Shown piece after piece: positions 11,938 to 25,825 of a stretch of DNA of 64,000 nt (position 1 is the stretch's first letter; every line of letters starts with the position of its first letter). The position numbers were made by a program, and so were the translations under genes. Source of the stretch: Pomphorhynchus laevis (taxonomy: Eukaryota > Acanthocephala > Palaeacanthocephala > Echinorhynchida > Pomphorhynchidae); NCBI GenBank assembly GCA_012934845.2, contig WNNJ02002867.1, positions 1 through 64,000 of the forward strand, read 5' to 3'. The notes under the pieces are model-generated. The model ran no database searches. It was not told the origin of the DNA and saw only the letters and a program-made list of their open reading frames with translations.

Positions 11938-14320
11938 GTATCGTATTTGTCATTGCGATTGCTTTAAACAAGAATCAAAACAAGAGTATGCAATTTGTTA
12001 TAATAAGGCACAATGTTAAAAGCTGCAATATGTGAAAAATGTCAAGAGAAAGCAATGAGCAAACTGCTTTTCAAGTTTAAACTTTAATGATAACCAAAAG
12101 CACAAATTAGTAGTGTCAACTATTTTAATTACGTCACTGCTCTCCGCTTGACTTTAAAAATTGCATTTTCTATAAATTGCTTGATTTTAGCGTCAACATT
12201 GTAGTAACATACAAAAATTGAAGTAACCTGAAATAGCGCAAAATGTTCAAAGCTGCAATATGTAAAAATAAGTAGATAGATATCGATCAGCATACTATTT
12301 GTCACGTTGTAACCTAAATGATGACAGTGAGCACATATTAGTAGTATGAACCATCTTAATGTCGTTTTGGCTGTTTGCTTACTTTTAAAAACAGCATTTT
12401 CTTATATTTGCTTATTTTTAGCGCCAAAATTGATGTAACTTAAAACTTGCAAATTAGACTATCTCTATTCATTACAGGCGTTTTTTGTTGTGGCATTGTG
12501 TCATCATATTTTTAAGAATTTGGCATGTGTATGCTTAAGATTGCATCAAACATGCATGATATATTGTCATTAATTTCAATGGAAAACGGCTCTTTGTTTT
12601 AAGCTGCTGTGGTTTAACAACTGATCAACACTAACGATAAGATACTATAAGTAACCTCTGAATGTCTAAAAAACGACACGATCACACATCCGTAGTATGA
12701 TCAATTTGATGACGTTTTGACTTCCTGCTTGACTTTTGAAAAATAGCATTTTCTCTTAATAGCTTAATTCAAAGTGCTGAATTTTCATAAACTAAAAATT
12801 TGCTTGTAAAACCATCTCTATATATATCACTCAATTTATTTGTTGCGGTTAAGTATCATTCGTTGTAATATTTTGAAGATTATTGTTTTGTCATTGGGAT
12901 TGCATTGAACAAGCATCATAACAAAAGTATGCATTTCGTTGGAAAAGGCACAATGTAAAAAGTTGCAAAATGAAAAAAATCAACAAATAACGATTACCAT
13001 ACTATTTGTCACGTATTAACGTTAATGATGATCAAAAGCACAAATCAGTGGCATTTACAAACTTAATGACGTTTCGGCTGTCTGCTTCACTTTTAAAAAT
13101 TGCATTTCCTATAAATTGCTTGATTCAAGCGATTAAATTGTAGTAACTTTAAACTTTCATATTAGACCATCATTATTTAAACCAGTAGTTTTAATTGTTG
13201 CGGCATGATGTCATTTTACTATCTTTAAAACAATTTAGGCATTGCATGATTAAGACTGCATCAAACATGCCTGATATTTATTGTCATGGATTTCAATCGA
13301 ATACAGCACTATGTTTTAAACTGCTGTCGTTTATTAACTGATCCACACTAATGATTAGCATACTATGTGTACACTTAAAACGTCGAAAATGTACACAAGC
13401 ACTCGTCTGTACAATGATCAATCTCAATGACGTTTTGACTGCCTGCTTGACATTTAAAAAATAGAATGTTCTCTTTAAAGCTTAATTCTAACTGCTGAAT
13501 TCTCGTAAACTAAATATTTGCTTTTTAGATTATCTCTATATGTATCAGTCAATTTATTTGCTTTTATTAGGTATCAATAGTTTTCTTATTTAAAAGATTA
13601 TCGTATGTATCATTGAAATTGCATTAAACAAGCATAATAACAAGAGTCAGCATTTCAGTCGAATATAACAAGATGTAAAAAGCAGCAGTATTTAGTAATG
13701 GTCAACAGATATCAAGTTACATCCTATTTGTCACGTTACAACGTCAATGATTTACGACAGCACCATACCGTCGTATGAGCCATCTTACTGACGTTTTGGC
13801 TGTCTAATTGACTTTTACAAATTGCATTTTCTATAAATTGCTTGATTCGAACGATAAAATTGTAGTAACATAAAACTTGCACATTCGACCATATTTTTTT
13901 ATAACAGAAGTGTTTATTGTTTTCGCATTATGTCATTCTACTAGCCCTTGAACAAATTTGGCATTGCATGATTTAGATTGCATCAAGCATGCATGACATT
14001 TATTGTCATGGATGTCAATGGAAAACGGCCATATGTATTAAACTGCTGTCGTAAAAAAACTGATCAAAACTAAAGATTAGCATACTATGTGTCACCTCTA
14101 AACTTCAAAAAAAACAAAAGCACTTGTTCGTTGTATGACCAATCTTAATGACGTTTTGTCTGCCTGCTTTACTTTTGAAAAAAAGGAAGGTCTTTTAATA
14201 GCCTTGTTCGAACTGCTGAATTCTCCTAAACTAAAAATATGCTTTTTAGACAATCTCGATATATATATGAGTCAATTTGTTTGTTGCAAATATATGTCAT
14301 TCGTTAGATTATTTAAAAAA
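11938..14320 (+). repeat. HOR-I copy 6 (2383 bp)
   Basis: Complete seven-part unit. The B5-A6 boundary is slightly divergent (GCTTTTATTAGGTATC near 13560; AATATAACAAGATG near 13660). Confidence 0.93.
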
Positions 14321-16699
14321 GTATCGTATTTGTCATTGCAATTGCTTTAAACAAGAATCAAAACAAGAGTATGCAATTCGTTATAAATAGGCACAATGTT
14401 AAAAGCTGCAATATTTGAAAAATGTCAACAGAAAGCAATTTGCAAACTGTTTGTCAAGTTTAAACTTTAATGACAACCAAAAGCACAAATTATTAGTGTC
14501 AGCCATCTTAATTTCGTTTCTGCAGTCTGCTTGACTTTTAAAAATAGCATCACTATAAATTGCTTGATTTAGCGCCAAAATTGTAGTAACCTAAAAAAAT
14601 TGAAGTAACCTGAAATAGCGCAAAATGTTCAAAGCTGCAATATGTAAAAATAAGTAGATAAATATCGATCAGCATACTATTTGTCACGTTGTAACCTTAA
14701 TGATGACCGTGAGCACAAATAAGTAGTATGAACCATCTTAATGTCGTTTTGGCTGTTTGCTTACTTTTTAAAACAGCATTTTATATATTTGCTTAATTTT
14801 AGCGCCAAAATTCATGTAACTAAAAACTTGCAAATTAGACTATCTCTATTTATTAAAGGCGTTTATTTGTTGCAGCGTTGTGTCATTATATTTTTTTTAA
14901 GAATTTGGCATGTGTATGCTTGAGATTGCATCAAACATGCATGATATATTGTCATTAATTTCAATGGAAAACGGCTCTTTGTTTAAAGCTGCCTTCGTTT
15001 AACAACTGATCAACACTAACGACAAGATACTATAAGTAACCTCTGAATGTCTAAAAAACGACACGATCACACATCCGTAGTATGATCAATTTGATGACGT
15101 TTCGACTTCCTGCTTGACTTTTGAAAAATAGCATTTTCTCTTAATAGCTTAATTCGAACTGCTGAATTTTCATAAACTAAAAATTTGCTTGTAAAACCAT
15201 CTCTATATATATCACTCAATTTATTTGTTGCGGTTAATTATCATTCGTTGTAATATTTTAAAGATTATTGTTTTGTCATTGGGATTGCATTGAAAAAGCA
15301 TCATAACAAAAGTATGTATTTCGTTGGAATACGGCAAAATGTAAAAAGTTGCAAAATTAAAAAAATCAACAAATAACTATAACTATACTATTTGTAACGT
15401 ATTAACGTTAATGATGATCGAAAGCACAAATCTGTCGCATGTACAAACTTAATGACGTTTTGGCTGTCTGATTCACTTAAAAAATTGCATTTTCTATAAA
15501 TTGCTTGATTCATGCGATAAAATTGTAGTAACTTTTAACTTGCATATTAGACCATCTTTATTTATAACAGGCGTTTTAATTGTTGCAACATGATGTCATT
15601 TTACTATCCTTAAAACAATTTAGGCATTGCATGATTAAGATAGCATCAAACATGCCTGATATTAATTGTCATAAATTTCAATCGAAAACAGCAATATGTT
15701 TTAAGCAGCCGTCGTTTATTAACTGATCCACACTAATGATTAGCATACTATGTGTCAACATGATACGTCGAAAATGTACAATAGCACTCGTCTGTACTAT
15801 GATCAATCTCAATGACTTTTCGGCTGCCTGCTTGACATTTAAAAAATAGAATGTTCTCTTTAAAGCTTAATTCTAACTGCTGAATTCTCGTAAACTAAAA
15901 ATTTGCTTTTTAGATTATTTCTCTTTGTATCAGTCAATTTATTTGCTGCGTTCAAGGATCCATCGTTTTCTTATTTCAAAGATTATTGTATGTATCATTG
16001 AGATTGCATTAAACAAGCATAATAACAAGAGTCAGCATTTTAGTGGAATAGGGCAAAATGTAAAAGGCAGCAGTATTTTAGAAACGTCAACAGATAACAA
16101 TTAGCATCCTATTTGTCAAGTTACATCGTCAATGATTAACGAGAGCACAAATCCCTTGTATGAGCCATCTTACTGACGTTTTGGCTGTCTGCTTGACTTT
16201 TACAAATTGCATTTTCTATAAATTGCTTGATTCGAACGATAAAATTGTAGTAACATAAAACTTGCAAATTAGACCATCTTTATTTATAAAAAACGTTTTT
16301 ATTGTTGTCGCATTATGTCATTTTTCTAGCATCAAGCATGCATCAAGCATGCATCAATAACTTGCATCAAGCATGCATGTTATGAATTGTCATGGATTTT
16401 AATGGAAAACAGCCATATGTATTAAGCTGCTGTCGTTAAAAAACTGATCAAAACTAAAGATTACCATACTATGTGTCACCTCAAGACTTCAAAAAAAACA
16501 AAAGCACTTGTTCGTTGTATGATCAATCATGATGACGTTTCGTATGCCTGCTTGACTTTTTAAAAAAAGAAAGTTCTCGTAATTGCCTTATTCGAACTGC
16601 TGAATTCTCCCTAACTAGAAATATGCTTTTTAGACAATCTATATATATGAGACAATTTGTTTTTTGCAAATATATCTCATTCGTTAGATAATTTAAAAA
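14321..16699 (+). repeat. HOR-I copy 7 (2379 bp)
   Basis: Complete unit, except that the start of B7 is overwritten by a short GCATCAAGCAT mini-repeat at 16329-16374. Confidence 0.93.
16329..16374 (+). repeat. Local GCATCAAGCAT mini-repeat replacing satellite sequence
   Basis: GCATCAAGCAT occurs at 16329 and 16340 in direct tandem, partly again at 16351, and once more at 16364 after TAACTT. It occupies about the same length (~32 bp) as the ordinary B7 lead-in (CTTTTAAACGAATTTGGC and on) found in every other copy. Confidence 0.85.
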
Positions 16700-19081
16700 A
16701 TATCGTATTTGTCATTGCGATTGCTTTAAACAAGAATCAAAACAAGAGTATGCAATTCGTTAAATAAGGCACAATGTCAAAAGCTGCAATATGTGAAAAA
16801 TGTCAACAGAAAGCAATTAGCAAACTGATTGTCACGTTTAAACTTTAATGATAACCAGAAGCACAAATTAGTAGTATCGGCTATCTTAATTAAGTTTCTG
16901 CTGTCTGGTTTACTTTTAAAAATAGCATTTTCTATAAATTGCTTGATTTTAGCGCCAAACATTGTAGTAACCTAAAAAAATTGAAGTAACCTGAAATAGC
17001 GCAAAATGTTCAAAGCTGCAATATGTAAAAACAAGGAGATAGATATCGATCAGCATACTATTATTCACGTTGTAACCTAAATGATGACCGTGAGCACAAA
17101 TTAGTAGTATGAACCATCTTAATGTCGTTTTGGCTGTTTGCTTACTTTATAAAACAGCATTTTCTCATATTTGCTTAATTGAGCGCTTAAATTGATGTAA
17201 CTTAAAACTTGCAAATTACACTATCTCTATTTATTACAGGCGTTTTTTGTTGCGGCATTGTGTCATTATATTTTTTTTAAAGAATTTGGCATGTGTATGC
17301 TTAAGATTGCATCAAACATGCATAATATATTGTCATTAATTACTATGGAAAACGGCTGTTTGTTTTAAGCTGCTGTGGTTTAACAACTAATCAACACTAA
17401 CGATAAGATACTATAAGTAACTTCTGAATGTCTTTCAAACGACACAATCACAAAGCCGTAGTATTATCAATTTGATGACGTTTCGACTTCCTGCTTGACT
17501 TTTGAAAAATAGCATTTTCTCTTAATAGCTTAATTCGAACTGCTGAATTTTCATAAACTAAAAATTTGCTTGTAAAACTATCTCTATATATATCACTCAA
17601 TTTTTTTGTTGCAGGTTAGTATCACTTGTTGTAATATTTTAAAATTATTGTTTTGTCATTGGAATTGCATTGAAAAAGCATCATAACAAAAGTATGCATT
17701 TCGTTGGAATTCGGCAAAATGTAAAAAGTTGCAAAATGCAAAAAATCAACAAATAACAATTACCCTACTATTTGTCACGTATTAACGTTAATAATGATCG
17801 AAAGCACAAATCAGTGGCATGTACTATCTTAATGACGTTTTGGCTGTCTGCTTCACTTTTAAAAATTGCGTTTTCTATAAATTGCTTGATTCAAGCGATA
17901 AAATTGTAGTAACTTTAAACTTGCATGTAAGACCATCTTTATTTATACCAGGCGTTTTTATTTTTGCGGCATATAGTCATTTTACTATCTTTTAAACAAT
18001 TTAGGCATTGCATGATTAAGATTGCATCAAACATGCCTGATATTAATTGTCATGGATTTCAATCGAATACAGCAATATGTTTTAAGCTGCTGTCGTTTAT
18101 AAACTGATCCACACTAATAATAAGCATACTATGTGTCAACTTGATACGTCTTAAATGTACAATAGCACTCGTCTGTACAATGATCAATCTCAATTACGTT
18201 TCGGCTGCCTGCTTGACATTTAAAAAATAGAATGTTCTCTTTAAAGCTTAATTCTAACTGCTGAATTCTCGTAAACTAAAAATTTGCTTTTTAGATTATC
18301 TCTCTTTGTATCGGTCAATTTATTTGCTGCGTTTAAGTATCCATCGTTTTCTTATTTAAAAGATTATCGTATGTATCATTGAGATTGCATTAAACAAGCA
18401 TAATAACAAGAGTCAGCATTTCAGTGAAATTGGGCCAAATGTAAAAGGCAGCAGTATTTTAGAAACGTCAACAGATAACAATTAGCATCCTATTTGTCAC
18501 GTTGAATCGTCAATGATTTACGAGAGCACAAATCCGTTGTATAAGCCATCTTACTGACGTATTGTCTGTCTGCTTGACTTTTACAAATTGCATTTTCTAT
18601 AAATTTCTTGATTCGAACGATAAAATTGTAGTAACATAAAACTTGCACATTAGACCATCTTTATTTATAACAGACGTGTTTATTGTTGTCGCATTATGTC
18701 ATTTTACTAGCTTATAACGAATTTGGCATTGCATGATTTAGATTGCATCAAGCATGCATGACATTAATTGTCATGGATTTCAATGGAAAACAGCCATATG
18801 TATTAAGCTGCTGTCGTAAAATAACTGATCAAATCTAAAGATTAGCATACAATGTGTCACCTCTAAACTTCAAAAAAACAAAAGCACTTGTTCGTTGTAT
18901 GATCAATCTTGATGACGTTTCGTCTGCCTGCTTTACTTTTAAAAAAAGAAAGTTCTCTTAATAGCCTGATTCGAACTGCTGAATTCTCCTAAACTAAAAA
19001 TATGCTTTTTAGACAATCTCTTTATACATGAGTCTATTTGTTTGTTGCAAATATATGTAATTCGTTAGATTTTTTAAAAAA
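16700..19081 (+). repeat. HOR-I copy 8 (2382 bp)
   Basis: Complete seven-part unit. Its B5 to A6 stretch (18,100-18,450) matches that of copy 9 (20,480-20,830) closely, including ACGTCTTAAATG and GAAATTGGGCCAAATG. Confidence 0.93.
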
Positions 19082-21464
19082 GTATCGTATATGTCATTGC
19101 AATTGCTTTAAACAAGAATCAAAACAAGAGTATGCAATTCGTTATAAAAAGGCACAATGTTAACAGCTGCTATATGTGAAAAATGTCAACAGTAAGCAAT
19201 TTGCAAACTGCTTGTCAAGTTTAAACTTTAATGATAACCAAAAGCACAAATTAGTAGTATCGGCTATCTTAATTACGTTTTCTGCTGTCTGTTTGACTTT
19301 TAAAAATAGCATCTTTTATAAATTGCTTGATTAAAGCGCCAAAATTGTAGTAACCTAAAAAAATTGAAGTAACCTGAAATAGCGCAAAATGTTCAAAGCT
19401 GCAATATGTAAAAACAAGGAGATAGATATGGATCAGCATACTATTTGTCACGTTGTAACCTAAATGATGACCGTGAGCACAAATTAGTAGTATGAACCAT
19501 CTTAATGTCGTTTTGGCTGTTTGCTTACTTTTAAAAACAGCATTTTATATATTTGCTTAATTGTAGCGCCAAAATTGATGTAACTTAAAACTTGCAAATT
19601 AGACTATCTCTATTCATTACAGGCGTTTTTTGTTGCGGTATTGTGTCATTATATTTTTTTAAGAATTTGGCATGTGTATGCTTAAGATTGCATCAAACAT
19701 GCATGATATATTGTCATTTATTTCAATGGAAAACGGCTCTTTGTTTTAAGCTGCTGTCGTTTAACAACTGATCAACACTAACAATAAGATACTATAAGTA
19801 ACCTCTGAATGTCAAAAAAAAGGACACGATCACACATCCGTAGCATGATCAATTTGATGACGTTTCGACTTCCTGCTTGACTTTTGAAAAATAGCATTTT
19901 CTCTTAATAGCTTAATTCGAACTGCTGAATTTTCATAAACTAAAAATTTGATTGTAAAACTATCTCAATATATATCACTCAATTTATTTGTTGCGGTTAA
20001 GTATCATTCGTTGTAATATTATAAAGAATTTTGTTTTGTCATTGGGATTGCATTGAACAAGCATCATAACATAAGTATGTATTTCGTTGGAATACGGCAA
20101 AATGTAAAAAGTTGCAAAATGAAAAAAAAACTAACAAATAACGATAACCATACTATTTGTAACGTATTAACGTTAATAATGATCAAAAGCACAAGTCAGT
20201 GGCGATACAATTGTTATGACGTTTTGGCTGTCTGCTTCACTTTAAAAATTGCATTTTCTATAATTTGCTTGATTCAAGCGATAAAATTGTAGTAAATTTA
20301 AACTTGCATATTAGACCATCTTTATTTATATCAGGCGTTTTAATTGTTGCAACATGATGTCATTTTACTATCCTTAAAACAATTTGGGAATTACATGATT
20401 AAGATTGCATCAAACATGCCTGATATTAATTGTCATGGATTTCAATCGAATACAGCAATATGTTTTAAGCTGCTGTCGTTTATAAACTGATCCACACTAA
20501 TAATAAGCATACTATGTGTCAACTTGATACGTCTTAAATGTACAATAGCACTCGTCTGTACAATGATCAATCTCAATTACGTTTCGGCTGCCTGCTTGAC
20601 ATTTAAAAAATAGAATGTTCTCTTTAAAGCTTAATTCTAACTGCTGAATTCTCGTAAACTAAAAATTTGCTTTTTAGATTATCTCTCTTTGTATCGGTCA
20701 ATTTATTTGCTGCGTTTAAGTATCCATCGTTTTCTTATTTAAAAGATTATCGTATGTATCATTGAGATTGCATTAAACAAGCATAATAACAAGAGTCAGC
20801 ATTTCAGTGAAATTGGGCCAAATGTAAAAGGCAGCAGTATATAAAAAACGTCAACAGATAACAATTAGCATCCTATTTGTAACGTTGAAACGTCAATGAT
20901 TAACGAGAGCACAAATACGTTGTATGAGCCATCTTACTGACGTTTTGGCTGTCTGCTTGACTTTTACAAATTGCATTTTCTATAAATTGCTTGATTAGAA
21001 TGATAAAATTGTAGTAACATAAAACTTGCACATTAGACCATCTTTTTTATAACAGACGTGTTTATTGTTGTCGCATTATGTCATTTTACTAGCTTTTAAA
21101 CGAATTTGGCATTGCATGATTTAGATTGCATCAAGCAAGCATGACATTAATTGTCATGAATTTCAATGGAAAACAGATATATGTATTAAGCTGCTGTCGT
21201 AAAATAAATGATCAAAACTAAAGATTAGCATACTATGTGTCACCTCTAAACTTCAAAAAAACAAAAGCACTTGTTCGTTGTATGATCAATCTTGATGACG
21301 TTTCGTCTGCCTGCTTTACTTTTAAAAAAAGAAAGTTCTCTTAATAGCCTGATTCGAACTGCTGAATTCTCCTAAACTAAAAATATGCTTTTTAGACAAT
21401 ATCTTTATACATGAGTCAATTTGTTTGTTGCAAATATATGTAATTCGTTAGATTATTAAAAAAA
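19082..21464 (+). repeat. HOR-I copy 9 (2383 bp)
   Basis: Complete unit. Its stretch 19,490-20,320 is nearly identical to 26,230-27,060 in copy 12, including AATGTCAAAAAAAAGGACAC. Confidence 0.93.
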
Positions 21465-23850
21465 TTATTGTATATGTCATTGCGATTGCTTTAAACAAGA
21501 ATCAAAACAAGAGTATGCAATTCGTTATAAAAATGCACAATGTTAACAGCTGCTATATGCGAAAAATGTCAACAGAAAGCAATGAGCAAACTGCTTGTAC
21601 GGTTTAAACTTTAATGATAACCAAAAGCACAAATTAGTAGTATCGGCTATCTTAATTACGTTTTCTGCTGTCTGCTTGACTTTTAAAAATAGCATCTTTT
21701 ATAAATTGCTTGATTTTAGCTCCAAAATTGTAGTAACATATAAAAAAATTGAAGTAACCTGAAATAGCGCAAAATGTTCAAAGCTGCAATATGTAAAAAC
21801 AAGGAGATAGATATGGATCAGCATACTATTTGTCACGTTGTAACCTAAATGATGACCGTGAGCACAAATTAGTAGTATGAACCATCTTAATGTCGTTTTG
21901 GCTGTTTGCTTACTTTTAAAAACAGCATTTTCTTATATTTGCTTAATTTTAGCGCCAAAATTGATGTAACTTAAAACTTGCAAATAAGACTATCTCTATT
22001 CATTACAGGCGTTTTTTAGTGCGGCATTGTGTCATTATATTTTTTTTAAGAATTTGGCATGTGTATGCTTAAGATTGCATCAAACATGCATGATATATTG
22101 TCATTTATTTCAATGGAAAACGGCTCTTTGTTTTAAGCTGCTGTCGTTTAACAACTGATCAACACTAACGATAAGATACTATAGGTAACCTCTGAAAGTC
22201 TAAAAAACGACACGATCACACATCCGTAGCATGATCAATTTGATGACGTTTCGACTTCCTGCTTGACTTTTGAAAAATAGCATTTTCTCTTAATAGCTTA
22301 ATTCGAACTGCTGAATTTTTATAAACTAAAAATTTGCTTGTAAAACTATCTCTATATATATCAATAAATTTTTTTGTTGCGGTTAAGTATTATTCGATGT
22401 TATATTTTAAAGATTATTGTTTTGTCATTGGGATTGCATTGAACAAGCATCATAACAAAAGTATGCATTTCGTTATAATACGGCAAAATGTAAAAAGTTG
22501 CAAAATGAAAATATCAACAAATAACGATAACCAGACTATTTGTCACGGATTAAGGTTAATGATGATCGAAAGCACAAATCAGTGGCATGTACAATCTTAA
22601 TGACGTTTCGGCTGTCTGCTTCACTTTAAAAATTGCATTTTCTATAAATTGCTTGATTCAAGCGATAAAATTGTAGTAACTTAAAACTTGCATATTAGAC
22701 CATCTTGATTTATAACAGGCGTTTTAATTGTTGCAACATGATGTCATTTTACTATCCTTAAAACAATTTGGGAATTGCATGATTAAGATTGCATCAAACA
22801 TGCCTGATAATAATTGTCATGGATTTCAATCGAATACAGCAATATGTTTTAAGCTGCTGTCGTTCATTAACTGATCCACACTAATGATTAGCATACCATG
22901 TGTCAACTTCATACGTCGAAAATGTACAATAGCACTCGTCTGTACTATGATCAATCTCAATGACGTTTCGGCTGCCTGCTTGACATTTAAAAAATAGAAT
23001 GTTCTCTTTAAAGCTTAATTCTAACTGCTGAATTCTCGTAAACTAAAAATTTGCTTTTTAGATTATTTATCTTTGTATCAGTCAATTTATTTGCTGCGTT
23101 AAAGTATCCATCCTTTTCTTATTTAAAAGATTATCGTATGTATCATTGAGATTGCATTAAACAAGCATAATAACAAGAGTCAGCATTTCAGTGAAATTGG
23201 GCCAAATGTAAAAGGCAGCAGTATTTTAGAAACGTCAACAGATAACAATAAGCATCCTATTTGTCACGTTGAAACGTCAATGATTAACGAGAGCACAAAT
23301 ACGTTGTATGAGCCATCTTACTGACGTTTTGGCTGTCTGCTTGACTTTTACAAATTGCATTTTCTATAAATTGCTTGATTAGAACGATAAAATTGTAGTA
23401 ACATAAAACTTGCACATTAGATTATCTTTGTTGATAACAGACGTGTTTATTGTTGTCGCATTATGTCATTTTACTAGCTTTTAAACGAATTTGGCATTGC
23501 ATGATTTAGATTGCATCAGGCATGCATGACATTAATTGTCATGGGTTTCAATTGAAAACGGCCATATGTTTTAAGCTGCTATCGTAAACTAGCTGATCAA
23601 AACTAAAGATTAGCATACTATGTGTCACCTCTAAACTTCAAAAAAACAAAAGCACTTGTTCGTTGTATGATCAATCTTGATGACGTTTCGTCTGCCTGCT
23701 TGACTTTTTTAAAAAAGAAAGTTCTCTTAAGAGCCTTATTCGAACTGCTGAATTCTCCTAAACTAAAAAGATGCTTTTTAGACAATCTCTATATATATGA
23801 GTCAATTTGTTTGTTGCAAATATATGTAATTCGTTAGATTATTAAAAAAA
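21465..23850 (+). repeat. HOR-I copy 10 (2386 bp)
   Basis: Complete seven-part unit. Its B7 (23,500-23,840) carries the ATGGGTTTCAATTG and CTATCGTAAACTAGC variants shared with copies 11-13. Confidence 0.93.
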
Positions 23851-25825
23851 GTATTGTATTTTTCATTGCGATTGCTTTAAACAAGAATCAAAACAAGAGT
23901 ATGCAATTCGTTATAAAAAGGCAAAATGTTAAAAGCTGCTATATGTGAAAAATGTCAACAGAAAGCAATGAGCAAACCGCTTGTCAAGTTTAAACTTTAA
24001 TGATAACCAAAAGCACAAATTAGTAGTATCGGCTATCTTAATTACGTTTTCTGCTGTCTGCTTGACTTTTAAAAATAGCATCTTTTATAAATTGCTTGAT
24101 TTTAGCGCCAAAATTGTAGTAACATATAAAAAAATTAAAGTAACCTGAAATAGCGCAAAATGTTCAAAGCTGCAATATGTAAAAACAAGGAGATAGATAT
24201 GGATCAGCATACTATTGGTCACGTTGTAACCTAAATGATGACCGTGAGCACAAATTAGTAGTATGAACCATCTTAATGTCGTTTTGGCTGTTTGCTTACT
24301 TTTAAAAACAGCATTTTCTTATATTTGCTTAATTTTAGCGCCAAAATTGATGTAACTTAAAACTTGCAAATAAGACTATCTCTATTCATTACAGGCGTTT
24401 TTTAGTGCGGCATTGTGTCATTATATTTTTTTAAGAATTTGGCATATGTATGCTTAAGATTGCATCAAACATGCATGATATATTGTCATTTATTTCAATG
24501 GAAAACGGCTCTTTGTTTTAAGCTGCTGTCGTTTAACAACTGATCAACACTAACGATAAGATACTATAGGTAACCTCTGAATGTCTAAAAAACGACACGA
24601 TCACACATCCGTAGTATAATCCATTTGATGACGTTTCGACTTCCTGCTTGACTTTTGAAAAATAGCATTTTCTCTTAATAGCTTAATTCGAACTGCTGAA
24701 TTTTAAGAAAACAAAAAATTTGCTTGTAAAACTATCTCTATATATATCACTCAATTTATTTGTTGCGGTTAAGTATCTTTCGTTGTAATATTTAAAAGAT
24801 TTTTTGTTTTGTCATTGGGATTGCATTGAACAAGCATCATAACATAAGTATGTATTTCGTTGGAATACGGCAAAATGTAAAAAGTTGCAAAATGAAAAAA
24901 AACAAACAAATAACGATAACCATACTATTTGTAACGTATTAACGTTAATGATGATCGAAAGCACAAATCAGTGGCATGTACAATCTTAATGACGTTTCAG
25001 CTGTCTGCTTCACTTTAAAAATTGCATTTGCTATAAATTGCTTGATTCAAGCGATAAAATTGTAGTAACTTTAAACTTGCATATTAGACCATCTTCATTT
25101 ATAACAGGCGTTTTAGTTGATGCGGCATGATGTCATATTACTATCCTTAAAAAGTCAGCATTTCAGTGGAATAGGGCAAAATGTAAAAAGCAGCAGTATT
25201 TAAAAAACGTCAACAGATAACAATAAGCATCCTATTTGTCACTTTGCAACGTCAATGATTAACGAGAGCACAAATCCGTTGTATGAGCCATCTTACTGAC
25301 GTTTTGGCTGTCTGCTTGACTTTTACAAATTGCATTTTCTATAAATTGCTTGATTAGAACGATAAAATTGTAGTAACATAAAACTTGCACATTAGACCAT
25401 CTTTGTTGATAACAGACGTGTTTATTGTTGTCGCATTATGTCATTTTACTAGCTTTTAAACGAATTTGGCATTGCATGATTTAGATTGCATCAGGCATGC
25501 ATGACATTAATTGTCATGGGTTTCAATTGAAAACGGCCATATGTTTTAAGCTGCTATCGTAAACTAGCTGATCAAAACTAAAGATTAGCATACTATGTGT
25601 CACCTCTAAACTTCAAAAAAACAAAAGCACTTGTTCGTTGTATGATCAATCTTGATGACGTTTCGTCTGCCTGCTTGACTTTTTTAAAAAAGAAAGTTCT
25701 CTTAAGAGCCTTATTCGAACTGCTGAATTCTCATAAACTAAAAATATGCTTTTTACACAATCTCTTTATATATGAGTCAATTTGTTTGTTGCAAATATAT
25801 GTAATTTGTGAGATTATTTAAAAAA
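23851..25825 (+). repeat. HOR-I copy 11, B5-deleted variant (1975 bp)
   Basis: It lacks about 410 bp. A4 runs to ACTATCCTTAAAA and then joins A6 at GTCAGCATTTCAGTGG near 25,150. All of B5 and about the first 45 bp of A6 are gone, leaving two A monomers side by side. Confidence 0.93.
25145..25156 (+). other. A4/A6 deletion junction, copy 11
   Basis: CTATCCTTAAAA (A4 end) is followed directly by GTCAGCATTTC (A6 interior). B5 is absent. Confidence 0.9.

Noticed and set aside
11600-12019. 139-codon open frame, the longest outside the RT fragment
   Set aside because: It lies wholly in satellite sequence across B7 and A1, has no recognisable domain, and is closed in neighbouring copies by ordinary substitutions. 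It is a chance frame.
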